Source: Streptomyces fungicidicus (lineage in GTDB: Bacteria; Actinomycetota; Actinomycetes; Streptomycetales; Streptomycetaceae). Taken from it: DNA of 64,000 bases. The DNA lies in NCBI RefSeq assembly GCF_003665435.1, contig NZ_CP023407.1, positions 2,542,001 through 2,606,000 of the forward strand. Reading direction: 5' to 3'. Of the stretch, positions 46,773 to 57,723 are shown in pieces. The notes beneath the pieces are model-generated. The model saw nothing but the letters and a program-made list of their open reading frames with translations, searched no databases and was not told where the DNA came from. Numbering within the stretch: the stretch's first letter is position 1; every line of letters begins with the position of its first letter. A program made the translations under genes and the position numbers.

Positions 46773-46811
46773 GGGCGGGGCCCCGGGCCACACCGGCCCG
46801 GAACCCCGCCC
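46773..46811 (-). terminator. Intrinsic terminator after the acyl-CoA ligase gene
   Basis: Arms GGGCGGGG (46773-46780) and CCCCGCCC (46804-46811) with an inner CGGGCC/GGCCCG stem. On the minus strand the hairpin is followed by CCGTTTTC. It lies 20 bp past the ligase stop. Confidence 0.85.
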
Positions 46812-46830
46812 CTCGGTCACCTCGTGACCG

Positions 46831-48705
<1,875 letters not shown>

Positions 48706-48951
48706 GACATCCTCCGGGGCCCGCGACGGTGCGGCTGGCTCAGTGCGGCTGGGGTTTCCTCGCGCCGTTGTTTAACTGGCGAGTAACTATCGAGCACGGA
48801 CAGAGTAAAGGGCGACCGGCCACGACGTAAGGGGTCACGGCCTGCGACTTCCCACAGAGAGCTACCCACTGAACGCGCAAGGCCCGCCGCACTCGCGCGC
48901 GACGGGCCCCGGTTCCGCCCGGTTTGCGGAGTGACCCGCGGTAACCTCCGG
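48706..48951. promoter_or_regulatory. Spacer between fadD and lepA
   Basis: A 246-bp spacer. It holds the lepA terminator hairpin (48881-48908) and, nearer fadD, an AT-rich patch with a direct repeat TAACT-GGCGAG-TAACT (48773-48788; 11-bp period). The patch could be a regulator site in the fadD promoter; I cannot assign it. Confidence 0.4.
48881..48908 (-). terminator. Hairpin terminator after lepA
   Basis: GGCCCG-C-CGC (48881-48890) pairs with GCG-A-CGGGCC (48899-48908) around an 8-base loop, 43 bp beyond the lepA stop. The minus-strand tail is CCTTGCG, so the T-run is weak. Confidence 0.6.
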
Positions 48952-50820
48952 CTACTTCTTGCTCTTGGCCGACCCCGCGCCGTCGTCGCTGGAGAGGACG
49001 GCGATGAAGGCCTCCTGCGGAACTTCCACGGAACCCACCATCTTCATCCGCTTCTTGCCCTCCTTCTGCTTCTCCAGCAGCTTCCGCTTGCGGGAGATGT
49101 CACCGCCGTAGCACTTGGCGAGGACGTCCTTGCGGATGGCGCGGATGGTCTCGCGGGCGATGACCCGCGAGCCGATGGCGGCCTGCACCGGCACCTCGAA
49201 GGCCTGCCGCGGGATGAGCTCCTTGAGCTTGGCGACGAGCCGCACGCCGTACGCGTAGGCCTGGTCCTTGTGGGTGATCGCGGAGAACGCGTCCACCTTG
49301 TCGCCGTGCAGCAGGATGTCGACCTTGACCAGGCTGGAGGTCTGCTCGCCGGTGGGCTCGTAGTCCAGCGAGGCGTAGCCGCGGGTCTTGGACTTCAGCT
49401 GGTCGAAGAAGTCGAAGACGATCTCCGCGAGCGGGAGGGTGTAGCGGATCTCCACCCGGTCCTCGGAGAGGTAGTCCATGCCGAGCAGGACGCCGCGCCG
49501 GGTCTGGCAGAGCTCCATGATCGAGCCGATGAACTCGCTGGGCGCCAGGATGGTGGCGCGCACGACCGGCTCGTAGACCTCGTCGATCTTCCCCTCGGGG
49601 AACTCGCTCGGGTTGGTGACGGTGTGCTCGCTGCCGTCCTCCATGACCACCCGGTAGACCACGTTGGGCGCGGTGGCGATCAGGTCGAGGCCGAACTCGC
49701 GCTCGAGGCGCTCGCGGATCACGTCGAGGTGCAGCAGGCCGAGGAAGCCGACGCGGAAGCCGAAGCCGAGGGCGGCGGAGGTCTCCGGCTCGTAGACCAG
49801 GGCGGCGTCGTTGAGCTGGAGCTTGTCGAGGGCCTCGCGCAGCTCCGGGTAGTCGGAGCCGTCGAGGGGGTAGAGGCCGGAGAACACCATCGGCTTGGGG
49901 TCCTTGTAGCCGCCGAGCGCCTCCTCGGCGCCCTTGTGCTGGCTGGTGACGGTGTCACCGACCTTGGACTGCCGGACGTCCTTCACACCGGTGATGAGGT
50001 AGCCCACCTCGCCGACGCCGAGGCCGTCGGCGGGCAGCATCTCGGGCGAGTTGGTGCCGATCTCCAGCAGCTCGTGGGTGGCGCCGGTGGACATCATCCG
50101 GATGCGCTCGCGCTTGTTGAGCTGGCCGTCGATGACACGGACGTAGGTCACGACGCCGCGGTAGGAGTCGTAGACCGAGTCGAAGATCATCGCGCGGGCG
50201 GGGGCGTCCTTGACGCCGACCGGGGCGGGGATCTCGGCGACCACCCGGTCCAGCAGCGCCTCGACGCCGAGGCCGGTCTTCGCGGACACCTTGAGCACGT
50301 CGTCGGGGTCGCAGCCGACCAGGTTCGCCAGCTCCTCGGCGAACTTCTCCGGCTGCGCGGCCGGCAGGTCGATCTTGTTGAGCACGGGGATGATCGTGAG
50401 GTCGTTCTCCATCGCCAGGTACAGGTTGGCGAGGGTCTGGGCCTCGATGCCCTGGGCCGCGTCGACGAGGAGGACGGTGCCCTCGCAGGCGGCGAGGGAC
50501 CGGGACACCTCGTAGGTGAAGTCGACGTGCCCGGGGGTGTCGATCATGTTGAGGATGTGCGTGTTGCCCTCGTCGTGGGTCGGGGCCCACGGCAACCGCA
50601 CCGCCTGGGACTTGATCGTGATGCCGCGCTCGCGCTCGATGTCCATGCGGTCGAGGTACTGAGCGCGCATCTGCCGCTGCTCGACCACTCCGGTCAGCTG
50701 GAGCATCCGGTCGGCGAGCGTGGACTTGCCGTGGTCGATGTGGGCGATGATGCAGAAATTGCGGATCAGCGCCGGGTCGGTACGGCTCGGCTCGGGCACA
50801 TGGCTGGGGATCGCGGGCAC
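48952..50820 (-). CDS. lepA: Elongation factor 4 (LepA)
   Basis: A 622-residue translational GTPase that acts on stalled or mistranslocated ribosomes and in ribosome biogenesis. It has G1 [17 protein letters not shown], switch [17 protein letters not shown] and G4 NKIDLP. Domains II, III and V are complete, and the LepA-specific C-terminal domain is basic ([20 protein letters not shown]). The GTG at 50820 ([20 protein letters not shown]) gives the usual streptomycete length; the ATG at 50850 is an alternative. It is divergent from rpsT, an arrangement conserved in actinobacteria. Confidence 0.96.
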   Translation of the reverse strand: MPAIPSHVPEPSRTDPALIRNFCIIAHIDHGKSTLADRMLQLTGVVEQRQMRAQYLDRMDIERERGITIKSQAVRLPWAPTHDEGNTHILNMIDTPGHVDFTYEVSRSLAACEGTVLLVDAAQGIEAQTLANLYLAMENDLTIIPVLNKIDLPAAQPEKFAEELANLVGCDPDDVLKVSAKTGLGVEALLDRVVAEIPAPVGVKDAPARAMIFDSVYDSYRGVVTYVRVIDGQLNKRERIRMMSTGATHELLEIGTNSPEMLPADGLGVGEVGYLITGVKDVRQSKVGDTVTSQHKGAEEALGGYKDPKPMVFSGLYPLDGSDYPELREALDKLQLNDAALVYEPETSAALGFGFRVGFLGLLHLDVIRERLEREFGLDLIATAPNVVYRVVMEDGSEHTVTNPSEFPEGKIDEVYEPVVRATILAPSEFIGSIMELCQTRRGVLLGMDYLSEDRVEIRYTLPLAEIVFDFFDQLKSKTRGYASLDYEPTGEQTSSLVKVDILLHGDKVDAFSAITHKDQAYAYGVRLVAKLKELIPRQAFEVPVQAAIGSRVIARETIRAIRKDVLAKCYGGDISRKRKLLEKQKEGKKRMKMVGSVEVPQEAFIAVLSSDDGAGSAKSKK

Positions 50821-50931
50821 GCAGGGTCCTGATTCTTGAGGCGTCCGCATACGTGTGCTTGTGCGTCTGCGGTCTCGGGTCGGATCGATACGTAGCCTCC
50901 ATGGTCCCACGCGCGGCGACCGGGGACGGGT

Positions 50932-50961
50932 TTGGGCCGCTGAATGAGCCGCTGGTAGTGT
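50932..50961 (+). promoter_or_regulatory. Candidate rpsT promoter
   Basis: TTGGGC (50932-50937) and TAGTGT (50956-50961) with an 18-bp spacer resemble a vegetative -35/-10 pair. This gives a leader of about 97 bases before rpsT. Confidence 0.5.
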
Positions 50962-50987
50962 GGGTGGCTGTGTCTCATGCCCTCTCA

Positions 50988-51042
50988 GCACGAGGCACTC
51001 CTCAAAGAAATCATCGGCGCGGGGTCCAGTGCGGCCTCGTGC
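50988..51042 (+). promoter_or_regulatory. Long-range inverted repeat in the rpsT leader
   Basis: Nine-base arms GCACGAGGC (50988-50996) and GCCTCGTGC (51034-51042) enclose 37 bases within the rpsT mRNA leader. The arms end about ten bases before the AAGG ribosome site. It may be an autoregulatory structure for S20. Confidence 0.45.
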
Positions 51043-51064
51043 CTGAACCTGAAAAGGCTCATTC

Positions 51065-51331
51065 GTGGCGAACATCAAGTCCCAGATCAAGCGGAACAAG
51101 ACCAACGAGAAGGCGCGGCTGCGCAACAAGGCCGTCAAGTCCTCTCTGAAGACCGCGATCCGCAAGGCCCGTGAGGCCGCCGCCGCGGGCGACGTCGAGA
51201 AGGCCACCGAGTACCAGCGCGTCGCCGCGCGTCAGCTCGACAAGGCCGTCTCCAAGGGCGTCATCCACAAGAACCAGGCCGCCAACAAGAAGTCGGCGCT
51301 GGCTCAGAAGGTCGCGGCCGTCAAGGGCTGA
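51065..51331 (+). CDS. rpsT: 30S ribosomal protein S20
   Basis: An 88-residue, very basic helical protein that binds the 16S rRNA 5' domain. It has the full-length S20 pattern [20 protein letters not shown], then [20 protein letters not shown], and ends [20 protein letters not shown]. The GTG start at 51065 has AAGG eight bases upstream. It is monocistronic, with a strong inverted repeat downstream that separates it from convergent holA. Confidence 0.97.
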   Translation: MANIKSQIKRNKTNEKARLRNKAVKSSLKTAIRKAREAAAAGDVEKATEYQRVAARQLDKAVSKGVIHKNQAANKKSALAQKVAAVKG

Positions 51332-51402
51332 ACCACCCTGTGATCTGATCGCCGGCGGGACTCCGGGCGGGCCCTCTCTCATCCGCCCCCGGCCGGCACC
51401 AC

Positions 51403-51444
51403 GAACCCGTACGCGGCCTGCGTTCGCCACGCGGGTACGGGTTC
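51403..51444. terminator. Bidirectional terminator between rpsT and holA
   Basis: Perfect 10-bp arms GAACCCGTAC (51403-51412) and GTACGGGTTC (51435-51444), extended by a GCG/CGC pairing inside. It is placed between two convergent genes, 72 bp past rpsT and 76 bp past holA. Confidence 0.8.
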
Positions 51445-51519
51445 ACACGCTTCATCCGAGGGCCCCGTCCCCACCCCTTCCCCGGGGTGCGGGCGGGGCC
51501 TTCGGCTTCTCTCCGTGCG

Positions 51520-52509
51520 TCAGGCCCGGCCGCGCGAGCGGGCCGCACGCGCGATGGTGACGACCGCCTTCTCCAGGGCGTACTCCGGGTCGTCGCCGCC
51601 GCCCTTCACGCCCGCGTCCGCCTCGGCCACCGCGCGCAGGGCGACGGCCACGCCGTCCGGGGTCCAGCCGCGCATCTGCTGCCGGACCCGGTCGATCTTC
51701 CAGGGCGGCATGCCCAGTTCACGGGCCAGGTCCGCGGGTCTGCCGCCGCGCGCCGACGACAGCTTGCCGATCGCCCGCACGCCCTGGGCGAGCGCGCTGG
51801 TGATCAGCACCGGCGCCACCCCGGTCGACAGCGACCAGCGCAGCGCCTCCAAGGCCTCCGCCGCGCGTCCCTCGACCGCCCGGTCGGCGACGGTGAAGCT
51901 GGAGGCCTCGGCCCGCCCTGTGTAGTACCGGCCGACGACCGCCTCGTCGATGGTGCCCTCGACGTCCGCGACCAGCTGGGTCACCGCCGAGGCCAGCTCG
52001 CGCAGATCGCTGCCGATGGCGTCGACCAGCACCTGGCAGGCCTCCGGTGTGGCCGAGCGCCCTGTGGTGCGGAACTCTGCGCGCACGAAGGCCAGCCGGT
52101 CCGCCGGTTTCGTCATCTTCGGGCACGCGACCTCCCGCGCGCCCGCCTTGCGCGCCGCGTCGAGCAGCCCCTTGCCCTTGGCGCCGCCCGCGTGCAGCAG
52201 GACGAGGGTGATCTCCTCGGCCGGCGACCCGAGGTACGCCTTCACGTCCTTGACGGTGTCCGCCGACAGGTCCTGCGCGTCGCGTACGACCACGACCTTG
52301 CGCTCCGCGAAGAGCGACGGGCTGGTCAGCTCGGCGAGGGTGCCGGGCTGGAGCCGGTCCGGGGTCAGGTCGCGCACGTCCGTGTCGGCGTCGGCGGCCC
52401 GCGCGGCGGTCACCACCTCCCGCACGGCGCGGTCGAGCAGCAGGTCCTCCTGGCCCACGGCGAGCGTCACGGGGGCGAGGGGGTCGTCGGATCCGGTCTT
52501 CCTGGCCAT
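51520..52509 (-). CDS. holA: DNA polymerase III delta subunit
   Basis: A 329-residue clamp-loader subunit that opens the sliding clamp. The N-terminal domain has the family feature PVTLAVGQEDLLLDRAVREV and a clamp-binding-like strand SPSLFAERKVVVVRDAQDLS. The middle AAA+ lid domain and the C-terminal collar (EALEALRWSLSTGVAPVLIT, LARELGMPPWKIDRVRQQMR) follow. The start at 52509 follows family alignment; the longer frame adds 11 residues without support. Its place downstream of the comEA-comEC locus is conserved in many bacteria, here with two genes between. Confidence 0.94.
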   Translation of the reverse strand: MARKTGSDDPLAPVTLAVGQEDLLLDRAVREVVTAARAADADTDVRDLTPDRLQPGTLAELTSPSLFAERKVVVVRDAQDLSADTVKDVKAYLGSPAEEITLVLLHAGGAKGKGLLDAARKAGAREVACPKMTKPADRLAFVRAEFRTTGRSATPEACQVLVDAIGSDLRELASAVTQLVADVEGTIDEAVVGRYYTGRAEASSFTVADRAVEGRAAEALEALRWSLSTGVAPVLITSALAQGVRAIGKLSSARGGRPADLARELGMPPWKIDRVRQQMRGWTPDGVAVALRAVAEADAGVKGGGDDPEYALEKAVVTIARAARSRGRA

Positions 52510-52564
52510 CGTGACAAGCATCCCACGCGCCACTGACACCACCCCCCGGCCGGCCGGGGTGCCG

Positions 52565-52819
52565 CTACGGCTCCTCCCGCCAGCCCTCCCAGCCGGCGAC
52601 GAACTCGTTCAGCTCGGCGGGGTCCAGCCGCGCCGGCTCGTCCCGCAGCAGGACGAGCCACTGCGCGTCCTCCGCGTCGTCCTCCCCCGCCAGGGCGTCC
52701 CGCACCAGCCGTGGCTCCTCGTCCACGCCGAACCGTTCCCCGAGGGCCTCGGCCACCTCTTCCGCGGCGTCACGGTCGGGCAGCACCAGCACATGTCGCA
52801 CATCACTCACACGGGTCAT
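52565..52819 (-). CDS. Small acidic conserved protein (84 aa)
   Basis: An 84-residue acidic protein with one predicted alpha/beta unit: VRHVLVLPDRDAAEEVAEAL, GVDEEPRLVRDALAGEDDAE, then DAQWLVLLRDEP and a C-terminal LNEFVAGWEGWREE. I recognise it only as a conserved streptomycete protein at this position between NAT and holA. The edited-looking VLPDRDAAEEVAEAL helix resembles RnfH/ribonuclease E inhibitor-like folds only loosely. No function can be given. Gap to the NAT stop is 14 bp, so it is probably co-transcribed. Confidence 0.75.
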   Translation of the reverse strand: MTRVSDVRHVLVLPDRDAAEEVAEALGERFGVDEEPRLVRDALAGEDDAEDAQWLVLLRDEPARLDPAELNEFVAGWEGWREEP

Positions 52820-52833
52820 TGTCCGGCACGGGG

Positions 52834-53667
52834 TCAGCGGCCGGCGCCCCGCGCCGTGGGCACCTCGTCCAGCGCGATGCCGAACCGCTCCCGGTAGAGC
52901 GCGAGCACCTCGTCGTCCGCGGCGATCTCACGCTCCTGACGCGTCCCGTCCGGCGCGGTGACCGTGAACCGGCGGCCGCTGAGGGTGATCCGTCCCCCGT
53001 CCTCGGTGATCCGCGAGCACACCGGCGACCGCGTGAAGTGGGAGGCCGGTGAGGTGCTGTGCCACCAGGCCCCGGCCATGAAGTCGCCGAGCGTCCTGGG
53101 CCGGACCTCCAGGCGGTACACCGGCCGCCCGTCGCGGCTCACGTCCAGGTCCGCGGCCTCCACGGTGCCGTGCCCGCCGCGCACCCCCGCCGCGTCCGGG
53201 CCCGCCTCGACGATCCGGAACGTGCCCCCGGGGTCCTTCTGCTCCCCGCGCTCCCCGAAGGCGAGGGGCAGATGGCAGTGGGCGCCGAAGCCGACGTCGG
53301 CCAGCCAGTCGCCGCCGTCCACCGTCCGTACCCGCAGCGCGAGATGGTCGTAGGGGATGCCCAGCCGGCCCCCGTCGCCGTACACCCGGGCGGCGAGCAG
53401 CGCGACGTCGTAGCCGAGGGCGGCGAGCAACGCCCCGAAGGCGCCGTTGAGTTCGTAGCAGAACCCGCCTCGCCGGGCCTCCACGACCTTGTCCAGCAGC
53501 CGCTTCTCCTCCAGCACGATCTCCTCGCCCAGATGGATGGACAGGTTCTCGAACGGCACCGTCAGCAGATGCCGCAGATGCAGCTCGCGCAGCGCGTCCA
53601 CGGTGGGCCAGGCGGGCTGGTCGGCGCCCAGGCGGCGGAGGTAGGCGTCGACCGCCGCGCTGTTCAT
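52834..53667 (-). CDS. Arylamine N-acetyltransferase
   Basis: A 277-residue NAT that transfers acetyl from acetyl-CoA to arylamines, hydrazines or a polyketide-like acceptor. The catalytic triad is visible: Cys in ARRGGFCYELNGAFGALL, His in GIPYDHLALRV and Asp in WLADVGFGAHCHLPL. Several in-frame ATGs lie between 53667 and 53703 within a repeated ATGACTGAG/ATGACTGAGGC stretch; 53667 (MNSAAVDAYLRRLG) matches where homologues begin. The farthest start would lie four bases after the comEC stop. A NAT gene inside the com-holA region is unusual. Confidence 0.93.
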   Translation of the reverse strand: MNSAAVDAYLRRLGADQPAWPTVDALRELHLRHLLTVPFENLSIHLGEEIVLEEKRLLDKVVEARRGGFCYELNGAFGALLAALGYDVALLAARVYGDGGRLGIPYDHLALRVRTVDGGDWLADVGFGAHCHLPLAFGERGEQKDPGGTFRIVEAGPDAAGVRGGHGTVEAADLDVSRDGRPVYRLEVRPRTLGDFMAGAWWHSTSPASHFTRSPVCSRITEDGGRITLSGRRFTVTAPDGTRQEREIAADDEVLALYRERFGIALDEVPTARGAGR

Positions 53668-53707
53668 GCCGCCGCTCATGGCCTCAGTCATGCCCTCAGT
53701 CATGTCC

Positions 53708-56251
53708 TCAGTGTCGCGCCACCCGCAGCTCCCTGCCCCCGTTTCCGCCGGACGTCACCGCCAGCGCCCCGTCCCGGTCGGTCCGCAGCACCGTCGCGCC
53801 CGAGGCGCGCAGGGCGGCGACCGTGCCCGGCGCCGGATGCCCGTAGGTGTTGCCCTCCCCCGTGCTGATCAGCGCCAGCCGCGGGGCCGCCCGGCGCAGG
53901 AGGTCCGGATCCTGGTACGCCGAGCCGTGGTGGGCGACCTTGAGGACGTCCACGCCGGCCAGCCGGCTCGCCGCGGGCGACCTCGCCAGGGCCCGCTGGG
54001 CCGGGGGCTCCAGATCCCCCAGGAGCAGCAGGCGCAGGCCGCCCGTGCGGACCAGCATGGCGACGCTCGCGTCGTTCGGGCCCTCCGGCACCGGGTGGAC
54101 GGTGGACGGCGGGCCCGGGGGCGGCCACACCACCTCCCAGGACAGACCCCCGGCGCGCCGCACCTCACCGGCGGCGGCGTGCGTCACCGGGACGCGCCGG
54201 GCGGCCGCGGTTCTCCGGACGAACGCCGCCTGGTCGGCGGGTTCTTCGAAGGCCGTCGTCCCGATGGCGCCCACCGCGCGTCCGCGCAGCACGCCGGGGA
54301 GCCCGGCCACGTGGTCGGCGTGGAAGTGGGTCAGCACGACGAGCGGGACCCTGGTGATCCCCAGGGAACGCAGGCAGTGGTCCACGAGCGCCGGGTCGGG
54401 TCCGGCGTCCACCACCACGCCCGACCCGCCGCCCGCGGCGAGCACCAGGGCGTCGCCCTGGCCGACGTCGCACATCACCAGCCGCCAGCCGGGCGGGGGC
54501 CAGCCCGTGATCACCCGGGTCAGCGGTGGCGGCTGCGCGACCAGGAGCACCAGCAGCAGCGCGCACGCCCCGCACCACCAGGGGTGTCCCAGCAGGCGCC
54601 GCCCCACCAGCAGCACGGTCACGGTGACGGCGGCGAGCGCGGCGGCCCCGGCCCAGCTGCCGGGCCAGTCCACTCCCGCGCCCGGCAGTGCCGCCCCGGT
54701 CCTGGCGACCTGGGCGATCCATTCCGCCGGCCAGCTCGCGCACCAGGCCAGCGCCTTCGCGGCCGGCATCGCCGCCGGCGCGGCAGCGAGGGCCAGGAAG
54801 CCCAGCACCGTGGCCGGGGCGAGCGCGAACTCGGCGAGCAGGTTGCACGGGACCGCCACCAGGCTCACCCGCGCCGCGAGTACCGCGACCACCGGTGCGC
54901 ACAGCGCCTGCGCGGCACCCGCGGCGGCCAGCGCCTCGGCGAGGCGGGGCGGGACCCGGCGCGCGCGCAGTCCCGCGCTCCAGCGCGGCGCGAGGGTGAG
55001 CAGCGCGCCGGTGGCCAGCACGGAGAGCAGGAAGCCGTAACTGCGGGCCAGCCACGGGTCGTACAGCACCAGCAGCAGGACGGCCGTGGCGAGGGCCGGG
55101 ATCAGGGACCTGCGGCGGCCGGTGGCGAGCGCGAGCAGCGCGACGGATCCGCAGGCGGCGGCCCGCAGCACGCTGGGGTCGGGACGGCACACGACGACGA
55201 AGGCGAGGGAGAGTCCCGCGCCCAGCAGCGCGGTGGCCCGCAGGGAGATGCCGAGGCGGGGTGCGATGCCGCGCCGTTCGGCCCGCTGTGCCAGGCCGGG
55301 AGGTCCGAGGAGCAGGGCGAGGAGGATGGTGAAGTTGGCCCCGGAGACGGCGAGCGTGTGGGTGAGGTCGGTCTCCCGGAACGCCTCGTCCAGTTCCGGG
55401 GTGATCCTGGCGGTGTCGCCGACGACCAGGCCGGGCAGCAGCGCCCGCGCGTCCTCCGGCAGGGGGTCGGTCGCCTCACGCAGCCCGGCCCGCAGCCGTC
55501 CGGCGAGGCGCTGCGGCGCCGACGGCCGGCCGACCGTCCGCGGGCCGTCGCGGCCCTTCACCCTGAGCACGGCGGCGAACCGGTCGCCGCCCGCCGCCGC
55601 GGGCGCGAGCCGTGCCTCCACACGGAGACGGGTGGAGGGCAGCAGGCCGAGCCAGGGGGAGACCTGCGGGCGGCCCGGGGCGGCCGGGCCGGTCCGGCGG
55701 GGGTCCACGATCAGCAGGACGGGCGCCCGGGTGGTCTCCGCAGCGCCGCCGGCCCGCTCCACCCGTCGTACATCGGCCTCGATCAGCACGGATACCGGCG
55801 CCATGTGGTTCCCGCTGACCCTGGGCCGGGTGAGGCGGGGGTCGGCGGTGATCTCGACCTCGGCGGTCACCGCCGCGTACTCCCGCGCCAGCGCGGGCAC
55901 GGGGCCCCGCCGCAGGTCCGCGCCGTGCAGGCCCGCCGATCCGGCGGCCGCGGCGACGCAGAGCAGCACGGCGGCGCCGGCGTGGGCGGTGGCCCCGCCC
56001 CGCCGCGCCGGGCGGCCGCGGGCCGCGAGGAGGGCGCCGGCCGCGAGCAGGGCGGCGATCACCACGCCCGCCACGCAGCCGGGCGGGGCGTGCAGCGTCA
56101 CCGCGGCCGTGGCCCAGGCGACCAGGGCGGGCGGCACCAGCCGGAGGTCCGCCGGTCCCTCCTGCCTCGGGTGGGCCACGCCGAGCCGGTTCCCCGAGGC
56201 GGCGTGGACGTGCTGCCGGGTGCCGGGCTCCGTGTCCGGGGCGGTGGTCAT
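53708..56251 (-). CDS. comEC: ComEC/Rec2-family competence membrane protein
   Basis: An 847-residue polytopic protein homologous to the DNA-uptake channel ComEC. The N-terminal membrane part is followed by a DUF4131-like soluble region (about 115-240). The competence domain has about eight helices (HTLAVSGANFTILLALLLGP motif). The C-terminal metallo-beta-lactamase domain has LTHFHADHVAGLPG, VVDAGPDPALVDHCL and KVAHHGSAYQDPDLLRR. All metal ligands are present. Its start overlaps the comEA stop (ATGA). Natural competence is not established for most Streptomyces, so a role in DNA degradation or uptake is inferred. Confidence 0.93.
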   Translation of the reverse strand: MTTAPDTEPGTRQHVHAASGNRLGVAHPRQEGPADLRLVPPALVAWATAAVTLHAPPGCVAGVVIAALLAAGALLAARGRPARRGGATAHAGAAVLLCVAAAAGSAGLHGADLRRGPVPALAREYAAVTAEVEITADPRLTRPRVSGNHMAPVSVLIEADVRRVERAGGAAETTRAPVLLIVDPRRTGPAAPGRPQVSPWLGLLPSTRLRVEARLAPAAAGGDRFAAVLRVKGRDGPRTVGRPSAPQRLAGRLRAGLREATDPLPEDARALLPGLVVGDTARITPELDEAFRETDLTHTLAVSGANFTILLALLLGPPGLAQRAERRGIAPRLGISLRATALLGAGLSLAFVVVCRPDPSVLRAAACGSVALLALATGRRRSLIPALATAVLLLVLYDPWLARSYGFLLSVLATGALLTLAPRWSAGLRARRVPPRLAEALAAAGAAQALCAPVVAVLAARVSLVAVPCNLLAEFALAPATVLGFLALAAAPAAMPAAKALAWCASWPAEWIAQVARTGAALPGAGVDWPGSWAGAAALAAVTVTVLLVGRRLLGHPWWCGACALLLVLLVAQPPPLTRVITGWPPPGWRLVMCDVGQGDALVLAAGGGSGVVVDAGPDPALVDHCLRSLGITRVPLVVLTHFHADHVAGLPGVLRGRAVGAIGTTAFEEPADQAAFVRRTAAARRVPVTHAAAGEVRRAGGLSWEVVWPPPGPPSTVHPVPEGPNDASVAMLVRTGGLRLLLLGDLEPPAQRALARSPAASRLAGVDVLKVAHHGSAYQDPDLLRRAAPRLALISTGEGNTYGHPAPGTVAALRASGATVLRTDRDGALAVTSGGNGGRELRVARH

Positions 56252-57612
56252 GGCCGTACGAGGTCGCGCAGGTCCGCGAAGCGGCGGTCGCCGATGCCGT
56301 TCACCTCACGCAGTTCGTCCACCGAGCGGAAACCGCCGTTGCGGGTCCGGTGGTCGAGGATGTGCTGGGCGAGGACGGGGCCGACTCCGGGCAGGGCGTC
56401 GAGCTGGTCGAGGGTGGCGGTGCTGAGGGAGACCGGCGCCGTGGGGCCGGCCCCCGCCGCCGTACCCGGACCGCCGCCGGGGGCCGGTGGGGGCGGTGCC
56501 GGGCCTCCGACGACCACCTGTTCGCCGTCGACGAGGAAGCGGGCGCGGTTGAGGCCGTCGGTGCTGGTGCCGGGGCGTGCTCCGCCCGCCGCCCGCAGCG
56601 CGTCCTCGACACGTGAACCGGAAGGCAGACGGTGGATGCCGGGGTCCCGCACCTTGCCGCTGACGTCGACCACGATCTCGGCGGCCGCCGCCGTCCCGCC
56701 GGCCGGCGCGGCGGAGCGGGCCTCCTTCCCGTCACCGGCCCGCTCCCCGTGCGGCGCCGCCGCCCGCACCACCTCCGGTGCCCGGACCGGCTCGGTGCGT
56801 CCGGCCCAGAAGTGCTGCACGGCGAATCCGACGGCCAGCACCAGCAGCGCCGACAGCGCGACCACGCTGCGCCGCTCCAGCCCGCACCGCGTCTGCACCC
56901 ACACCGGCAGCCGGTCCCGCAGCGCCGGCCCCAGCCGCCTCCGTCCGGGGACTTCGCCGGGTCCTCCCAGATCCTCGCGAGCGGCACCGTCGTCCACGGC
57001 GTCGTCGCCCCCGCCGTGCCGCTCCGGTGGCCGGCCCCCGGCCGGCAGCCCGCGCCCGGCGGCCCACCGGTCCACCGCCACCCCACGTCCGGGACCGATC
57101 CCATCCCCCGGGCCGATCACATGATCCGGACCGGCCCCGGACCCCGGGCCCACCGACCGGCCCGCGGACGCCGGCCGACCCGTGACGCCGACGCGGTCCA
57201 CGACCCTCGCGCCCCCGACCGCCACCGGCCGGTGCGCCGCCCGCCCGCCCGCCGACACGGACGCGTTGCCCGCCACCACCGGCCGCTCCCCCGACGCTCG
57301 CCCGCCCGCCGACGGGGACACGTGGTCCGCCGCCACCGGCCGCTCCCCCGTGCCCGGTGGGCCGGACCGCACCCGACGGTGTGTGCCGGTCCGCGCCCAG
57401 CTCGGGGGCAGCCTTCCGCTTCCGGCGCGGGCGGTGTCGTCCTGGTCGTCGAAGAGGGACTCCGCGCGGCGCCGGAGTTCGTCCGCCGCCGCTGTCCGGT
57501 CGCGGACCCGGGAGCCTGCCGGGCGGCGGTGGCGGGCGCGGCCGTCGGAGTCCGGGGCGCGGCCCGGACCGCTGGTCGCCGTCGCTGTGCGTGAGCGTGA
57601 TCGAAGTGCCAT
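56248..57612 (-). CDS. comEA: ComEA-family helix-hairpin-helix DNA-binding protein
   Basis: A 454-residue protein. The C-terminal ComEA core is normal: a membrane helix (VVALSALLVLAVGFAVQHFW), a SLBB-like domain (IVVDVSGKVRDPGIHRLPSG), a Pro/Gly linker, and a double HhH domain (LDQLDALPGVGPVLAQHILD and LREVNGIGDRRFADLRDL). Unusually, about 260 residues of low-complexity, Arg/Gly/Pro-rich sequence with internal repeats (RPVAADHVSPSAGGRASG, RPVVAGNASVSAGGRAA) come before the membrane helix. The start is uncertain (57630, 57612 or further in). It overlaps comEC by four bases. Confidence 0.88.
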   Translation of the reverse strand: MALRSRSRTATATSGPGRAPDSDGRARHRRPAGSRVRDRTAAADELRRRAESLFDDQDDTARAGSGRLPPSWARTGTHRRVRSGPPGTGERPVAADHVSPSAGGRASGERPVVAGNASVSAGGRAAHRPVAVGGARVVDRVGVTGRPASAGRSVGPGSGAGPDHVIGPGDGIGPGRGVAVDRWAAGRGLPAGGRPPERHGGGDDAVDDGAAREDLGGPGEVPGRRRLGPALRDRLPVWVQTRCGLERRSVVALSALLVLAVGFAVQHFWAGRTEPVRAPEVVRAAAPHGERAGDGKEARSAAPAGGTAAAAEIVVDVSGKVRDPGIHRLPSGSRVEDALRAAGGARPGTSTDGLNRARFLVDGEQVVVGGPAPPPPAPGGGPGTAAGAGPTAPVSLSTATLDQLDALPGVGPVLAQHILDHRTRNGGFRSVDELREVNGIGDRRFADLRDLVRP

Positions 57613-57723
57613 GGCAGGAGCATCCGGCACGGCACCCCCACCGCGATGATCTTGCTCAGTTCCCGGGGATCACGCACAGGTTGTGGAAAACTCCGTCACC
57701 CTCGCGAGCGCAAACGGCACACC

